Shown piece by piece: positions 42,310 through 51,270 of a stretch of DNA of 64,000 nt. The notes beneath the pieces were generated by a model that was not told where the DNA came from, did no database searches, and was given only the letters and a program-made list of their open reading frames with translations. The position numbers and the translations under genes are program-made. Source of the stretch: Falsiroseomonas sp051433195 (lineage in GTDB: Bacteria > Pseudomonadota > Alphaproteobacteria > Acetobacterales > Acetobacteraceae); contig NZ_JBHMFT010000002.1 of assembly GCF_051433195.1 (NCBI RefSeq), positions 310,001-374,000 of the forward strand, in the 5' to 3' direction. The first letter of the stretch is position 1, and the number at the start of each line of letters is the position of its first letter.

Positions 42310-43175
42310 TCCCGACCTGCAAGGGACCCGACCCCGACACCCGCAAGCCGCGCCTGGTGCTGCCGGAAGGCGCCTGCGACGCGCATTGCCACGTCTTCGG
42401 CCCCGGCGACGTGTTCCCCTATGCCGAGGACCGCGCCTACACGCCGCCCGACAGCCCCTATGAGGGGCTGGTGAAGCTGCACGGCATCCTCGGCATTTCG
42501 CGCGCCGTCATCGTGCATGCCTCCTGCCACGGCAGCGACATGACGGTGACGCTGGACGGTATCGCCCGCAGCGAGGGCCGCATGCGCGGCGTCGCCGTGG
42601 TGGAACAGGGCGTCACCGATGCCGGACTGGCGCGGCTGCATGCGGGCGGCATCCGCGGCGTGCGCTTCAACTTCGTGAAGCACCTGGGCGGCATGCCGGA
42701 CATGGCGCATTTCCGCCGCGTGCTGGCGCAGGCGGAGGCGCTGGGCTGGCACGTGGTGCTGCACCTGGATGCGCAGGACATCGTGCCATTGGCGGACACC
42801 ATCTCCGCCATCCGCATCCCCTTCATCATCGACCACATGGCCCGCGTGAAGGCCAAGGACGGCACCGGCCAGCCGGCCTTCCGGCAGTTGCAGGAGCTGA
42901 TGCGCAACCCGCTGGCCTGGGTGAAGATCTCGGGGCCGGAGCGCGTCTCCTCGGCGGGTGCGCCGTTCCGGGACGCCGTGCCCTTTGCCCAGGCGCTGCT
43001 GGCGGCGGCGCCGGATCGCTGCCTGTGGGGCACGGACTGGCCGCACCCCAACATCGCCGGCGACATGCCGAACGATGGCGACCTGGTGGACCTGCTGGGC
43101 GAGATGGTCCAGGGCGACGAGGCCCTGCTTCGCCAGGTGGTGGTGGCGAACCCGGACCGGCTCTACTGGCCCTGA
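42306..43175 (+). CDS. ligI: 2-pyrone-4,6-dicarboxylate lactonase, LigI-like
   Basis: 289-residue amidohydrolase-superfamily enzyme. It hydrolyses 2-pyrone-4,6-dicarboxylate to 4-oxalomesaconate in protocatechuate 4,5-cleavage. Motifs shared with Sphingobium LigI: GACDAHCHVFGPG (residues 22-34), VIVHASCHGSD near 70, GIRGVRFNFVKHLGG near 115, IIDHMARV near 175, LWGTDWPHPN (metal Asp, near 240) and a closing NPDRLYWP. GalB in the same set uses its product. The other pathway enzymes (LigAB, LigC, LigK) are not in the window. Confidence 0.85.
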   Translation: MIPTCKGPDPDTRKPRLVLPEGACDAHCHVFGPGDVFPYAEDRAYTPPDSPYEGLVKLHGILGISRAVIVHASCHGSDMTVTLDGIARSEGRMRGVAVVEQGVTDAGLARLHAGGIRGVRFNFVKHLGGMPDMAHFRRVLAQAEALGWHVVLHLDAQDIVPLADTISAIRIPFIIDHMARVKAKDGTGQPAFRQLQELMRNPLAWVKISGPERVSSAGAPFRDAVPFAQALLAAAPDRCLWGTDWPHPNIAGDMPNDGDLVDLLGEMVQGDEALLRQVVVANPDRLYWP

Positions 43176-43238
43176 CGGGAGGGAACCCTCGGGCCCGCCG
43201 CGCGTCTCATGCCGCGAAACAACGGGCGGGAGGGCGAG

Positions 43239-43694
43239 ATGGCCCGGTATCGGATGATGGTGGTGGCGCTGGCCTCCCTGGCGCTCAGCGGCCAGGTCCT
43301 GGCGCAGGACCGCAATGCGCGGGAGGAACGGGCAAGGCCGGGCGATGACACCAGCGGCCGGGTGCAGCGGGGCGAGGCCTCCTTCTACCACCCCCGCCTG
43401 CACGGCCGGCCGATGGCGAATGGCGAGCCCTTCGATGCGCAGTCGGATTCCGCCGCCAGCCGCACCCTGCCGCTCGGCACCACCGCGCGCGTGACCAACA
43501 CGGAAACCGGCCGCACCGCCACCGTCGAGATCGAGGATCGCGGCCCCTATGCCCGCGGCCGCATCCTGGATGTCAGCCCGCGCACGGCGGATCGCCTCGG
43601 GATGCGGGAGGATGGCACGGCGCCGGTGGTGATCGAGCCGATCGAGGTGCCGCAGCGCGACGGCAGCACCCGCCCCGGCGCCGGCGGGCGCTGA
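43239..43694 (+). CDS. RlpA-like septal ring lytic transglycosylase domain protein
   Basis: 151-residue exported protein. The signal peptide is residues 1-22. A double-psi beta-barrel follows: RGEASFYHPRLHGRPMANGE near 43, RTLPLGTTARVTN near 75 and DRGPYARGRILDVSPRTADRLGM near 102. It lacks a SPOR domain and an obvious lipobox. RlpA proteins cleave glycan strands lacking stem peptides at division sites. ATG 43239 follows a purine-rich GGGAGGGCGAG. Confidence 0.87.
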   Translation: MARYRMMVVALASLALSGQVLAQDRNAREERARPGDDTSGRVQRGEASFYHPRLHGRPMANGEPFDAQSDSAASRTLPLGTTARVTNTETGRTATVEIEDRGPYARGRILDVSPRTADRLGMREDGTAPVVIEPIEVPQRDGSTRPGAGGR

Positions 43695-43717
43695 ACCCAG
43701 GCGGGCGGGCGCTGACC

Positions 43718-44164
43718 TCAGCCGGTCGGCGGCACGCTGCCGCCATCGCGCCTTGGCGCGGCTTCCGTGCCGCGCCGTAGCGGGACAGAGGGCGGCCCCC
43801 AGGGCGGCGCGATGCCGCCGGTCTCGCGCGGGTCCGGCCCGAAGCGGTTTGGGCCGGTGTTGCCGGGCATCGCCCCCACCGCGATCAGGTTCCACAGCCA
43901 GCCGACCAGCGGGATCAGCACCACCAACTGCCACCAGCCGCTGCAATCCCGGTCGTGCCAGCGCTTCGCGCCGCCGCAGATCGCCGCCGGGACCAGCAGC
44001 AGCGACACCAGCCCGAGCAGCGCCTCCAGCAGCGACGGCATGCCGTGCCCGCGCTGCACCAGGCCGTTCAGCAGGCCGAAGCCCAGGAAGACGAAGCCGT
44101 ACCAGCGCCACCAGATGGTCCGCGTGATGCGCCCGCGCGCGCTCAGCCATTGTGAAAAATTCAT
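43718..44164 (-). CDS. DUF805 membrane protein
   Basis: 148-residue protein of the DUF805 family. The motif GRITRTIWWRWYGF, three hydrophobic helices (about residues 20-38, 45-63, 78-96) and the signature KRWHDRDCSGWWQL near 69 are diagnostic. A Pro/Gly-rich cytoplasmic tail follows. Function is unknown. It lies 10 bases downstream of the DMT permease gene on the same strand and may be cotranscribed. Confidence 0.87.
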   Translation of the reverse strand: MNFSQWLSARGRITRTIWWRWYGFVFLGFGLLNGLVQRGHGMPSLLEALLGLVSLLLVPAAICGGAKRWHDRDCSGWWQLVVLIPLVGWLWNLIAVGAMPGNTGPNRFGPDPRETGGIAPPWGPPSVPLRRGTEAAPRRDGGSVPPTG

Positions 44165-44174
44165 CGCCCACCCC

Positions 44175-45083
44175 TCAGCTTCCGGCCAGCACCAGCACCA
44201 CGCCCGCCACCACGACCAGCGCGCCGATGATGTCGGACGGGGTCGCCTTCTCGCGCAGGTAGAAGCGGCTGAAGCCCAGGGTGAACAGGATCTCCACCTG
44301 CCCCACCGCGCGCACCAGCGCCACCGGCGCCAGCGCGAAGGCAGTGAACCAGCAGGCCGAGCCCATGGCCGACAGCGCCCCCACCTTCGCGCTGTCGCGC
44401 CATGTGGTGAAGACGGCGCGGAACTGCGAGGGCTCCTTCCAGGCCAGGTAGGCGCCCTGCATCAGCGTCTGCAGGCTGTTGGTGATGACCAGGATCAGCA
44501 GCGCCTTGAACACCACGTCAGGCCCCGGCATCGCCTGGTTCGCCGCCTTGATCAGCACGCCGGTGATGCCGAAGCACAGCCCCGCGCCGATGCCGCACAG
44601 CGCCGCCGGCTGCGTCACGCCGCGCAGCAATTCGGCCGGCGAGGTGCCGCGCCCGGCCAGCGACAGGTACAGCACGCCGCCGACCCCGACCGCGATGCCG
44701 ACCCAGGACAGCAGCGAGAGATGTTCGTTCAGCAGCAGCGTGGCGACGAAGGCCGCCTGCATCGCCTCGGTCTTGGCGTATGCGGTGCCGACCGCGAAGT
44801 TGCGGTAGCCGAAGGCCATGATCAGCAGGTTGGTGCCGAGGATCTGCAGGAACCCACCCAGCGCACACAGCGCCAGCACGGCGAGACCCAGCGGCGGCAG
44901 GCTGCCGCCGAACGCCGCGACATACAGCCCCAGCAGCAGCAGGCCCACGGGCACGCCGTACAGGTAGCGCACCACGCCCGCGCCATTCACCGAAAGCTGC
45001 CCACGTAGCCGCTGCTGCATGGCGGTGCGCCAGCACTGGAACAGTGCCGCGGTGACGGTAACGCCGATCCAGCCGGAAATCAT
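44175..45083 (-). CDS. DMT superfamily permease
   Basis: 302-residue membrane protein with ten helices in two EamA-like halves. AVGTAYAKTEAMQAAFVATLLL near residue 99 and ALVRAVGQVEILFTLGFSRFYLREKATPSD (in parts) near 245 are the repeat ends. ATG 45083 is 10 bases after the stop of the enolase-superfamily gene, so it belongs to that operon. It may export or import a sugar-acid-type metabolite; the substrate is unproven. Confidence 0.83.
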   Translation of the reverse strand: MISGWIGVTVTAALFQCWRTAMQQRLRGQLSVNGAGVVRYLYGVPVGLLLLGLYVAAFGGSLPPLGLAVLALCALGGFLQILGTNLLIMAFGYRNFAVGTAYAKTEAMQAAFVATLLLNEHLSLLSWVGIAVGVGGVLYLSLAGRGTSPAELLRGVTQPAALCGIGAGLCFGITGVLIKAANQAMPGPDVVFKALLILVITNSLQTLMQGAYLAWKEPSQFRAVFTTWRDSAKVGALSAMGSACWFTAFALAPVALVRAVGQVEILFTLGFSRFYLREKATPSDIIGALVVVAGVVLVLAGS

Positions 45084-45093
45084 CCGGTGCTTA

Positions 45094-46239
45094 TCAGCCC
45101 AGCCGCGGGTCCAGCCAAGGGCGGTCCATGCGTTTCCAGGCCGGCGTGTCGCCCGGCGCCAGGCTGATCCCGAGGCCCGGTGACTGCGGCAGCCGCGCCG
45201 TGCCGCGCTCGAAGCGCAGGCTTTCGCCCTGCACGATGTCGAAGAACGCCTCCGTCTCCCCGTACTGGACTTCCAGCACCAGGAAATTCGGGATGGCGGC
45301 ACACAGGTGGACGGAATGCGCGTGGCACACCGGGCCCGTCGGGTTGTGCGGCGCGATCTCAATCCCCGCGGTCTGCGCCAGGGCTGCGATGCGCAGGATT
45401 TCCTGCAACCCGCCGGCATGCTTGGCATCGGGCATCAGCACGTCGTAGCAGCCGGCCTCGACCAGCGGCCGATAGGCGGCAAGGCCGGACAGGCTCTCGG
45501 CCCCGGCCAGCCGCATGCCGCGCGCGTTGCACAGGCCGCGCAGCCGGGCGATCTCCCGGTGGTTCGCCTCCGCCACCGGGCATTCCAGCCAGAACAGGTT
45601 TTCCTGGGATACATCGCGGATCAGCGCCGCTGCGGAGCCGGGGGAGAAGCGCCAATGCGCGTCCACCATCAGGTCGATCTCCGGGCCGATGGCCTCACGC
45701 ACGGCGGCAACTCGGGAAAGCCCCTCCGCATAGGCGGCGCGGTTCTCCGGCGTCGCGCCATCCTCCCACATCAGCGGCTCGAACGGCGCCAGCTTGATGC
45801 CCGTGAAACCATCGGCCAGCGCGCGCCGTGCTGCGGCGGCGAAGCCCTCCGGCGTGCGCGGGTTGGCGCCGCGGTTGATGTTGGCATAGAGCCGCACGCT
45901 GTCGCGGAACGCGCCGCCCAGCAGGCGAAAGATCGGCTCCCCGTTCCACTGCGCCGCGAGGTCGCACAGCGCCTGGTCCAGCGCCGACAAAGCGGTGGCC
46001 GCCACCAGCCCGCCCGGTGCGTGCGGCAGGAAGCGGGCGATGCGGTTGCGGTCACGCGCATCCTGGCCGACCAGGTTCGCCGCCAGCCTGTCCACCTCCG
46101 CCGCTATCAGCGGCTCCTGGTTCCCCAGCGTGCATTCGCCGAGCCCGGTGCGACCATCCTCCGTCCGCACCTCCACGAAGCCCCAATTGGTCTTCGGCGT
46201 GACGTTCAGGCCGCGATAGGCAATGGCGGAAATCTTCAT
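45094..46239 (-). CDS. Mandelate racemase/enolase superfamily dehydratase
   Basis: 381-residue enolase-superfamily protein. The capping domain (residues 1-120) has GLGECTLGNQEPLI. The barrel carries GFTGIKLAPFE (Lys near 162), DAHWRF (metal Asp near 209), ECPV (Glu near 235), GAESLSG (Glu near 261) and PHNPTGP (His near 311). The pattern resembles sugar-acid (galactonate-type) dehydratases, but the substrate is not certain. The ATG overlaps the stop of the TTT receptor upstream (ATGA). Confidence 0.87.
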   Translation of the reverse strand: MKISAIAYRGLNVTPKTNWGFVEVRTEDGRTGLGECTLGNQEPLIAAEVDRLAANLVGQDARDRNRIARFLPHAPGGLVAATALSALDQALCDLAAQWNGEPIFRLLGGAFRDSVRLYANINRGANPRTPEGFAAAARRALADGFTGIKLAPFEPLMWEDGATPENRAAYAEGLSRVAAVREAIGPEIDLMVDAHWRFSPGSAAALIRDVSQENLFWLECPVAEANHREIARLRGLCNARGMRLAGAESLSGLAAYRPLVEAGCYDVLMPDAKHAGGLQEILRIAALAQTAGIEIAPHNPTGPVCHAHSVHLCAAIPNFLVLEVQYGETEAFFDIVQGESLRFERGTARLPQSPGLGISLAPGDTPAWKRMDRPWLDPRLG

Positions 46240-47213
46240 GACAGGCGGATGTTGGCGCTCTCGGCCAGCGCCTTCCACTTGGCGATGTCAGCGCGCACAC
46301 GGGCGATCAGCACATCCGGGTCGCTGGTGACGATGCGGCCGCCGAGCAGGTTGATGCGGTCGATCACCTCCGGCAGGCGGCCGATGCGGCGCAATTCCGG
46401 CACCAGGCGCGTGACGACCTCCTGCGGCAGGCCAGGCGGGCCGAACAAGCCGTTCCAGGCGATGGTCTCGAAGCCCGGCAGGCCGCTTTCGTGCAGGGTC
46501 GGGATGTCCGGCGCGTCCGGCCAGCGCTCCAGGCTGGTGACGGCCAGCATCTTCACCTCGCCGCGCCGTGCGAAGGGCATCACGTTGACCATGTTGGCGA
46601 TCAGGAAGGGCGCGTCGCCCGCGATCACCGCCTGCACCATGCCGGCCGCGCCGCGATACGGCACATGCACCATGTCCGTGCCGGTCATGGACTTGAACAG
46701 CTCGCAGGAAAAATGCGCCGAGGACCCGGCGCCGGCCGTCGCGTAGTTGTAGTGCCCGGGCGGCTTGGCGCGGATCATCGCCAGCAGCTCCGCCACCGTG
46801 TTCACCGGAAACACGCGGCTGTTTACAACCAGCGCGTTCGGCCCGGTCACCAGCAGGGAGATCGGCACGAAGCTGGTCTCGAGGTCGTAGGGCAGGTCGC
46901 GGTACAGCGCCGCGTTGATGCCGTTCGACCCGGCATTGCCGAGCAGCAGCGTGGTGCCGTCGCCCGGGGAGCGGAAGGCGTGCTCCACGCCGATGCGCCC
47001 ACCGGCGCCGGCGCGGTTCTCGACCGGCACCGGCTGGCCGAGGGCCGCTTCCAGGTGATGCGCGAAGACCCGCGCGGTGCTGTCGTTGCCGCCGCCTGGC
47101 GCATCCGGCACCACCAGCCGCACCGGGCGGGTGGGCCAGCCTTGCCCGAAGGCAAGGCGGGGGGCGGCCAGCCCCGCAATAGCGGCGGCCATCAGCGTGC
47201 GACGTTGCGGCAT
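46236..47213 (-). CDS. TTT receptor (Bug/TctC family)
   Basis: 325-residue periplasmic receptor. The signal is residues 1-24. The mature start is WPTRPVRLVVPDAPGGGND, with VENRAGAGGRIG, GTTLLLGNAGSNG and ATAGAGSSAHFSCELF near 165. It is translationally coupled to an enolase-superfamily dehydratase and followed by a DMT permease, which suggests a sugar acid or hydroxy acid as ligand. No TctAB genes are adjacent. Confidence 0.9.
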   Translation of the reverse strand: MPQRRTLMAAAIAGLAAPRLAFGQGWPTRPVRLVVPDAPGGGNDSTARVFAHHLEAALGQPVPVENRAGAGGRIGVEHAFRSPGDGTTLLLGNAGSNGINAALYRDLPYDLETSFVPISLLVTGPNALVVNSRVFPVNTVAELLAMIRAKPPGHYNYATAGAGSSAHFSCELFKSMTGTDMVHVPYRGAAGMVQAVIAGDAPFLIANMVNVMPFARRGEVKMLAVTSLERWPDAPDIPTLHESGLPGFETIAWNGLFGPPGLPQEVVTRLVPELRRIGRLPEVIDRINLLGGRIVTSDPDVLIARVRADIAKWKALAESANIRLS

Positions 47214-47294
47214 GTGCCGTTCTCCCGGGCGTTTCCCGGCCGCATCATGACGCGGCCGGTATCGCGCATCAACGCCGCGCCGGAGGCGCGCCGT

Positions 47295-48710
47295 TCAGCG
47301 ACGCGTCAGGCCCCACCCCGGGTCCTCGACCGCCATGTGCGACAGGCCGGACCGCTGCAGCATCGCCGCGGTCTCCCGGTTCGCCGCCTCGGCGATCTCC
47401 GCCGCGTCGAGATGCCCGCAGGCGCGATCCCGCATCAGCACCTTTCCGTCCACCACCACGTCCAGCACGTCCTGGCCGTTCGCGAAATACACCACGCGCG
47501 CCACCGGCATGTTCGCCGGCACCATGTGCGGCGCGGTCAGGTCCACGGTAATGACATCCGCCTTCTTGCCGACCTCCAGGCTGCCGATCTCATCGGCCAG
47601 GCCGAGGCCACGCGCGGCGTCGATGGTCACCATCTCCAGCGCCTTGCCGGGCGGCATCATGGTCTCGTCACGGAAATGCCGCTGGTGGTAGCGGATGCAC
47701 TGGAACATGTGGCGGAACATGTCGCCGGAGCGGTCGGGCGCGGTGGCATCCGAGCCGATCATAACCGTGACGCCGGCGTCCATCATCCGCGGCGCCGGGC
47801 AGTAGCCGCGCACGGCGGCGATGGCGGAGGGGTTGTGCACCACGCTGGTGCCGGTGCGGACCAGCGTCTCGATGTCGCCATCGGTCAGCTCGGTGCAGTG
47901 GCTGAGCCAGGCATCGGGGCCGAGCAGGCCGAACATGCGGTCCGCCATCTCGATGCTGCCGTCGCGGTGGCCATCCTGGTGGAACGTCGCGCCGCGTGAT
48001 TGGCCGGCCTCGCGGATGAGGCGTCCCTGGCGCTCGATTTCCTTCACCTTGGCCGGGTCGTGCGTCGCCTCGCGGTACACCGGCATCAGCGTCGCGACCT
48101 TCACGCGGCCGCGGCCGTGCCATTTTTCGACGCCGGCGGTGATGACCTCCAGCTGCTGTTCGAAGCTCACCGGCCGCTCCACGCCGTCCGGCCCGACATA
48201 GGGGCGCGGGAAGGGCGGCCGCGTCGGGCCGAGCACCAGCACGCTGCGGATGCCCACTTCCTCCGTCGCCTCGGCATGCGCATCGGTGAAGGCCGTGTCG
48301 TCTACGCGCCCGATGCTGTCGCCGCCGCCCAGTAGCGAGACGCCGGTGGTGACGCCGAAGCGCAGCCGCTCATGCGCCGCCAGCTTCGCCTCGGCGCGCC
48401 AGAAGGCGGGCGGGGAGGCGAGGGTGTAGATGATGCGGCAGGCCTCCATCCAGGCCTTGCTGTCGTTGTTGCCGAGCGTCTTCACCAGCCCATGCCCGGC
48501 ATGCGCGTGGCCGTCGATCAGCCCCGGCAGGATGGCGCGACCCTTGGCCTCGATCGTCTGCGCGGCCTGCGGATGCGCGGCCTCGACTTCGGCGGTGGTG
48601 CCCACGGCCTGGATGCGGCCATCCTTGATGGCGAGGGCGCCATCCGGAATCACGCGGCGCGTGGCGTCCATGGTGATGACGACGCCGCCGCGGATGAGAA
48701 GATCGGTCAT
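47295..48710 (-). CDS. Amidohydrolase, SsnA/deaminase-like (COG0402)
   Basis: 471-residue cytoplasmic metal-dependent hydrolase of the chlorohydrolase/nucleoside deaminase group. LPGLIDGHAHAGHG (metal HxH near residue 69), WLSHCTELTD (His near 269), HNPSAIAAVRG near 291 and GSDATAPDRSGD (catalytic Asp near 325) are present. Such enzymes deaminate or dechlorinate triazines, guanine or methylthioadenosine; the substrate here is unknown. It lies downstream of an ABC peptide-type receptor, separated by paired palindromic repeats. Confidence 0.85.
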   Translation of the reverse strand: MTDLLIRGGVVITMDATRRVIPDGALAIKDGRIQAVGTTAEVEAAHPQAAQTIEAKGRAILPGLIDGHAHAGHGLVKTLGNNDSKAWMEACRIIYTLASPPAFWRAEAKLAAHERLRFGVTTGVSLLGGGDSIGRVDDTAFTDAHAEATEEVGIRSVLVLGPTRPPFPRPYVGPDGVERPVSFEQQLEVITAGVEKWHGRGRVKVATLMPVYREATHDPAKVKEIERQGRLIREAGQSRGATFHQDGHRDGSIEMADRMFGLLGPDAWLSHCTELTDGDIETLVRTGTSVVHNPSAIAAVRGYCPAPRMMDAGVTVMIGSDATAPDRSGDMFRHMFQCIRYHQRHFRDETMMPPGKALEMVTIDAARGLGLADEIGSLEVGKKADVITVDLTAPHMVPANMPVARVVYFANGQDVLDVVVDGKVLMRDRACGHLDAAEIAEAANRETAAMLQRSGLSHMAVEDPGWGLTRR

Positions 48711-48730
48711 GGAAATCCTTCAGTCAGAAA

Positions 48731-48831
48731 GCCCTCTCCCCCGCTTGGGGGGGAGGGTTGGGTGGGGGGACGTGGAGGACCGGGACCGCCGATGCCCCCA
48801 CCCCGACCCTCCCCCGCAGGGCGGGGGAGGG
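48731..48831. repeat. Pair of dispersed GC palindromes in opposite orientation
   Basis: Unit 1 (48731-48770) reads CCCTCTCCCCC...GGGGGGAGGGTTGGGTGGGG. Unit 2 (48794-48831) is roughly its reverse, CCCCACCCCGACCCTCCCCC...GGGGGAGGG. They fill the gap between the receptor stop and the amidohydrolase start. The arrangement recalls paired REP-type elements, and it could terminate or protect the receptor transcript. Confidence 0.65.
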
Positions 48832-48839
48832 AGAAATCG

Positions 48840-50423
48840 TCAGTCCACCTTCACCAGCCACAGCCGCAGCCGGTTGTCCGGTGCCTGCCGCAGGTCGATC
48901 CCGCGCCGCGAGGCCCAGGCGATCGGCTGCTGGAACAGCGGGATATGCGCGATCTCGGCCCGCTCGATCTCCAGCGCCTGGCGGATCAGCCCGCGCCGCG
49001 TCGGCTCATCCGCCGCCTCCGCCACCTGCGCCACCAGCGCGTCGAACTGTGCGTTGGACCAGCGGCCATAGTTCAGCCCGCCCGTCGTCGGCCCGTTGGT
49101 GCGCAGCACCTCGTTCAGCGTCGAATAGGCATCCGCCAGCGGCAGCCCGGCATGGCCCAGCATGTACAGCGAGAAATCGCGCGTCGCCGTGCGGCGCGAC
49201 CAGATGTTGGTCGGCTCCGACTGCAACTGCAGCCGGATGCCAACCCGGGAGAACATCGCGGCGACGGCCTGGCAGATGCGCTCGTCATTCACGTAGCGGT
49301 CGTTCGGGCAGACGATGCCGACGGAGAACCCGTTCGGGTAGCCGGCCTCCGCCAGCAGCCGGCGGGACGCCTCCGGGTCGTAGGACAGGCGGTCGTTCAG
49401 GTCCTGCGGCGCGCCGGTCAGGAAGGGGCTGACCATCATGCCGGCGATCCACGCCTTGTCGCGCATCACGGTGCGGCGCAGGGCGGCGACGTCGATGGCG
49501 CGGTACATCGCCTCCCGCACCCGGCGGTCCTTCAGCGGGTTGGCGCCGCGCACGTCGGAGTACAGCAGCTCGTCGCGCTCATGGTCGAAGCCGAGGTAGA
49601 TGGTGCGCAGCTCCGGCCCCTCCACCATCTTCACGCGCTGGTCCTGCAGCAGGCGGGGCACGTCCTGCAACGGCACCTCGACGCTGGCGTCGATGGCGCC
49701 CGAGAGCAGGCTCGCCGTGCGGGTCGCCGCACTGCGGATCGGCTGGAAGTTCACCCGCGTCAGGTTGTGCACCGGGCGGTCCCACCAGCCGGCATGCGGC
49801 TCCAGCACGGTGCGCTCATCCGGGCGGCGTTCCGTGATGCGGAAGGGCCCGGTGCCGTTGGCGGTGCGCGTCGCCCCCGATTCCACCTGCTGCGACAAAT
49901 TCGCCGCCTGCTGCGCGTTGTTCGCCCGCGACCAGCCCTCATCCATCATGAAGAACTGCGTGATGGAGGCGAGCAGGATCGGGAAGGGACGGTGCGTCTC
50001 GATCTCGATCGTGTGGCTGTCGAGCTTGCGGATCTCCTTGATCGCGCCGAGCAGCCCGCGCGCCAGGGAGCCCGGGCCGTTGACGCGCCCCCAGGTGAAC
50101 AGCACGTCGTCGGCATCGAAGGTCTCACCGCCATGGAACACCACGCCGCGGCGCAGGTTGAAGCGCCACACGGTCGGCGAGGTGCGTTCCCAGCTTTCCG
50201 CCAGCGCCGGCTCCAGCTCGATCCGGTCGTTGTGACGCACCAGGGATTCGTAGACGTTCCCCAGGAAGGTGTTGGTGAAGGTGTTGTTGGAGGAATGCGG
50301 GTCCAGCGTCAGCACATCCGCGTTGTAGGACCAGGTGAAGGTCTTGGCGGCGGCCGGCTGCGCGGCGGCCAGTCCCGCGGCAAGCAGGGCGGCGCACAGG
50401 GCCAGGGGGGCGAGGGGACGCAT
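48840..50423 (-). CDS. ABC transporter substrate-binding protein, family 5 (peptide/opine type)
   Basis: 527-residue periplasmic receptor. The signal peptide is residues 1-26 (ending PAAA). The mature protein has the family-5 pattern: TLDPHSSNNTFT near 39, VYESLVRHND, LAESWERTSPTVWRFNLRRGVVFHGG (in parts) and DADDVLFTW. Receptors of this family bind peptides, opines, nickel or glycosides. No permease or ATPase genes are beside it. ATG 50423 follows GGAG; the purine-rich start decides against the upstream ATG. Confidence 0.9.
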   Translation of the reverse strand: MRPLAPLALCAALLAAGLAAAQPAAAKTFTWSYNADVLTLDPHSSNNTFTNTFLGNVYESLVRHNDRIELEPALAESWERTSPTVWRFNLRRGVVFHGGETFDADDVLFTWGRVNGPGSLARGLLGAIKEIRKLDSHTIEIETHRPFPILLASITQFFMMDEGWSRANNAQQAANLSQQVESGATRTANGTGPFRITERRPDERTVLEPHAGWWDRPVHNLTRVNFQPIRSAATRTASLLSGAIDASVEVPLQDVPRLLQDQRVKMVEGPELRTIYLGFDHERDELLYSDVRGANPLKDRRVREAMYRAIDVAALRRTVMRDKAWIAGMMVSPFLTGAPQDLNDRLSYDPEASRRLLAEAGYPNGFSVGIVCPNDRYVNDERICQAVAAMFSRVGIRLQLQSEPTNIWSRRTATRDFSLYMLGHAGLPLADAYSTLNEVLRTNGPTTGGLNYGRWSNAQFDALVAQVAEAADEPTRRGLIRQALEIERAEIAHIPLFQQPIAWASRRGIDLRQAPDNRLRLWLVKVD

Positions 50424-50554
50424 GGGGAGGTCTCCGGGTTCGGCGAGAGGCCAGCGTCGATCCACCCCGCCGGCGCGTCAATCGTCTTGCGATCGCGTAT
50501 CGGACATCGCGGGCGTCCTGGTAAGCTGCGGCGACACCCGAGGAGACCCCGCGC

Positions 50555-51232
50555 ATGACCCGCCGCGCCCTGGCCCTGCTGGCTGGCCTCATCCTGGCCC
50601 ACCCGGCCATGGCCCAACCCGCCGGCCTGTCCGAGACCATCCTGCGCCTGTCGGAAACCGCCGAGGTCACCCGCCCGCCCGACGAGGTCGTCGCCACCCT
50701 GCGCGCGGAGGCCCGCGCCGGCACCGCCGCCGCGGCGCAGGAGGCGGTGAACCGCAGCATCGCCGCCGCCGTCGCGCTGGCCCAGGCGACGCCCGGCATC
50801 CAGGTCTCGACCGGCGGCTACTGGACCGCGCGGGTGGATGAGGCACGCGCCTGGCAGGCCAGCCAGTCCCTCACGCTGCGCGCCGCCGCCGGCCCGGCCC
50901 TGCTGGAACTCGCCGGGACGCTGCAGGGCCAGGGCCTCGCCATGGCCTCGCTCGACTGGACCCTGCGGCGGGAGACGACGCGGGTGGCACGCCAGGACGC
51001 CGCCCGCCTGGCGATCGAGGCCGTGCAGGCCCGCGCCGCGGAGATCGCCGGCCAGCTCGGCCTCCAGGTCGCCGGGCTGCGGGAGGTGACGGTCCATGCC
51101 GGCGAGGCGACGCCGCGCCCGATGGCCATGGCCGCGCGCAGCGCCGCATCCGGCAGCCCGCCGGTGGCCGTCGCGCAGGATGCGGTGGTCTCGGCGACGG
51201 TGGAGGCGGTGGCGGTCCTGCGTCCGCGCTGA
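50555..51232 (+). CDS. SIMPL (DUF541) domain protein, exported
   Basis: 225-residue secreted protein. The signal peptide is residues 1-20. ILRLSETAEVTRPPDEVVATL opens the SIMPL domain (in two parts, LSETAEV and RPPDEVVATL). AVNRSIAAAVALAQ, SQSLTLRA and ARLAIEAVQARAAEIAGQLGL follow. Members are periplasmic with poorly known roles. It is divergent from the ABC receptor gene across a 131-base gap. Confidence 0.85.
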   Translation: MTRRALALLAGLILAHPAMAQPAGLSETILRLSETAEVTRPPDEVVATLRAEARAGTAAAAQEAVNRSIAAAVALAQATPGIQVSTGGYWTARVDEARAWQASQSLTLRAAAGPALLELAGTLQGQGLAMASLDWTLRRETTRVARQDAARLAIEAVQARAAEIAGQLGLQVAGLREVTVHAGEATPRPMAMAARSAASGSPPVAVAQDAVVSATVEAVAVLRPR

Positions 51233-51270
51233 CCCCTTGCCGAAAGTTGCCGGATGGCCGGTGCTCCCTG

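Noticed and set aside
48372..50558. 728-codon plus-strand frame opposite the ABC receptor and amidohydrolase
   Set aside because: Runs through two real genes and the repeats; composition is antisense-like.
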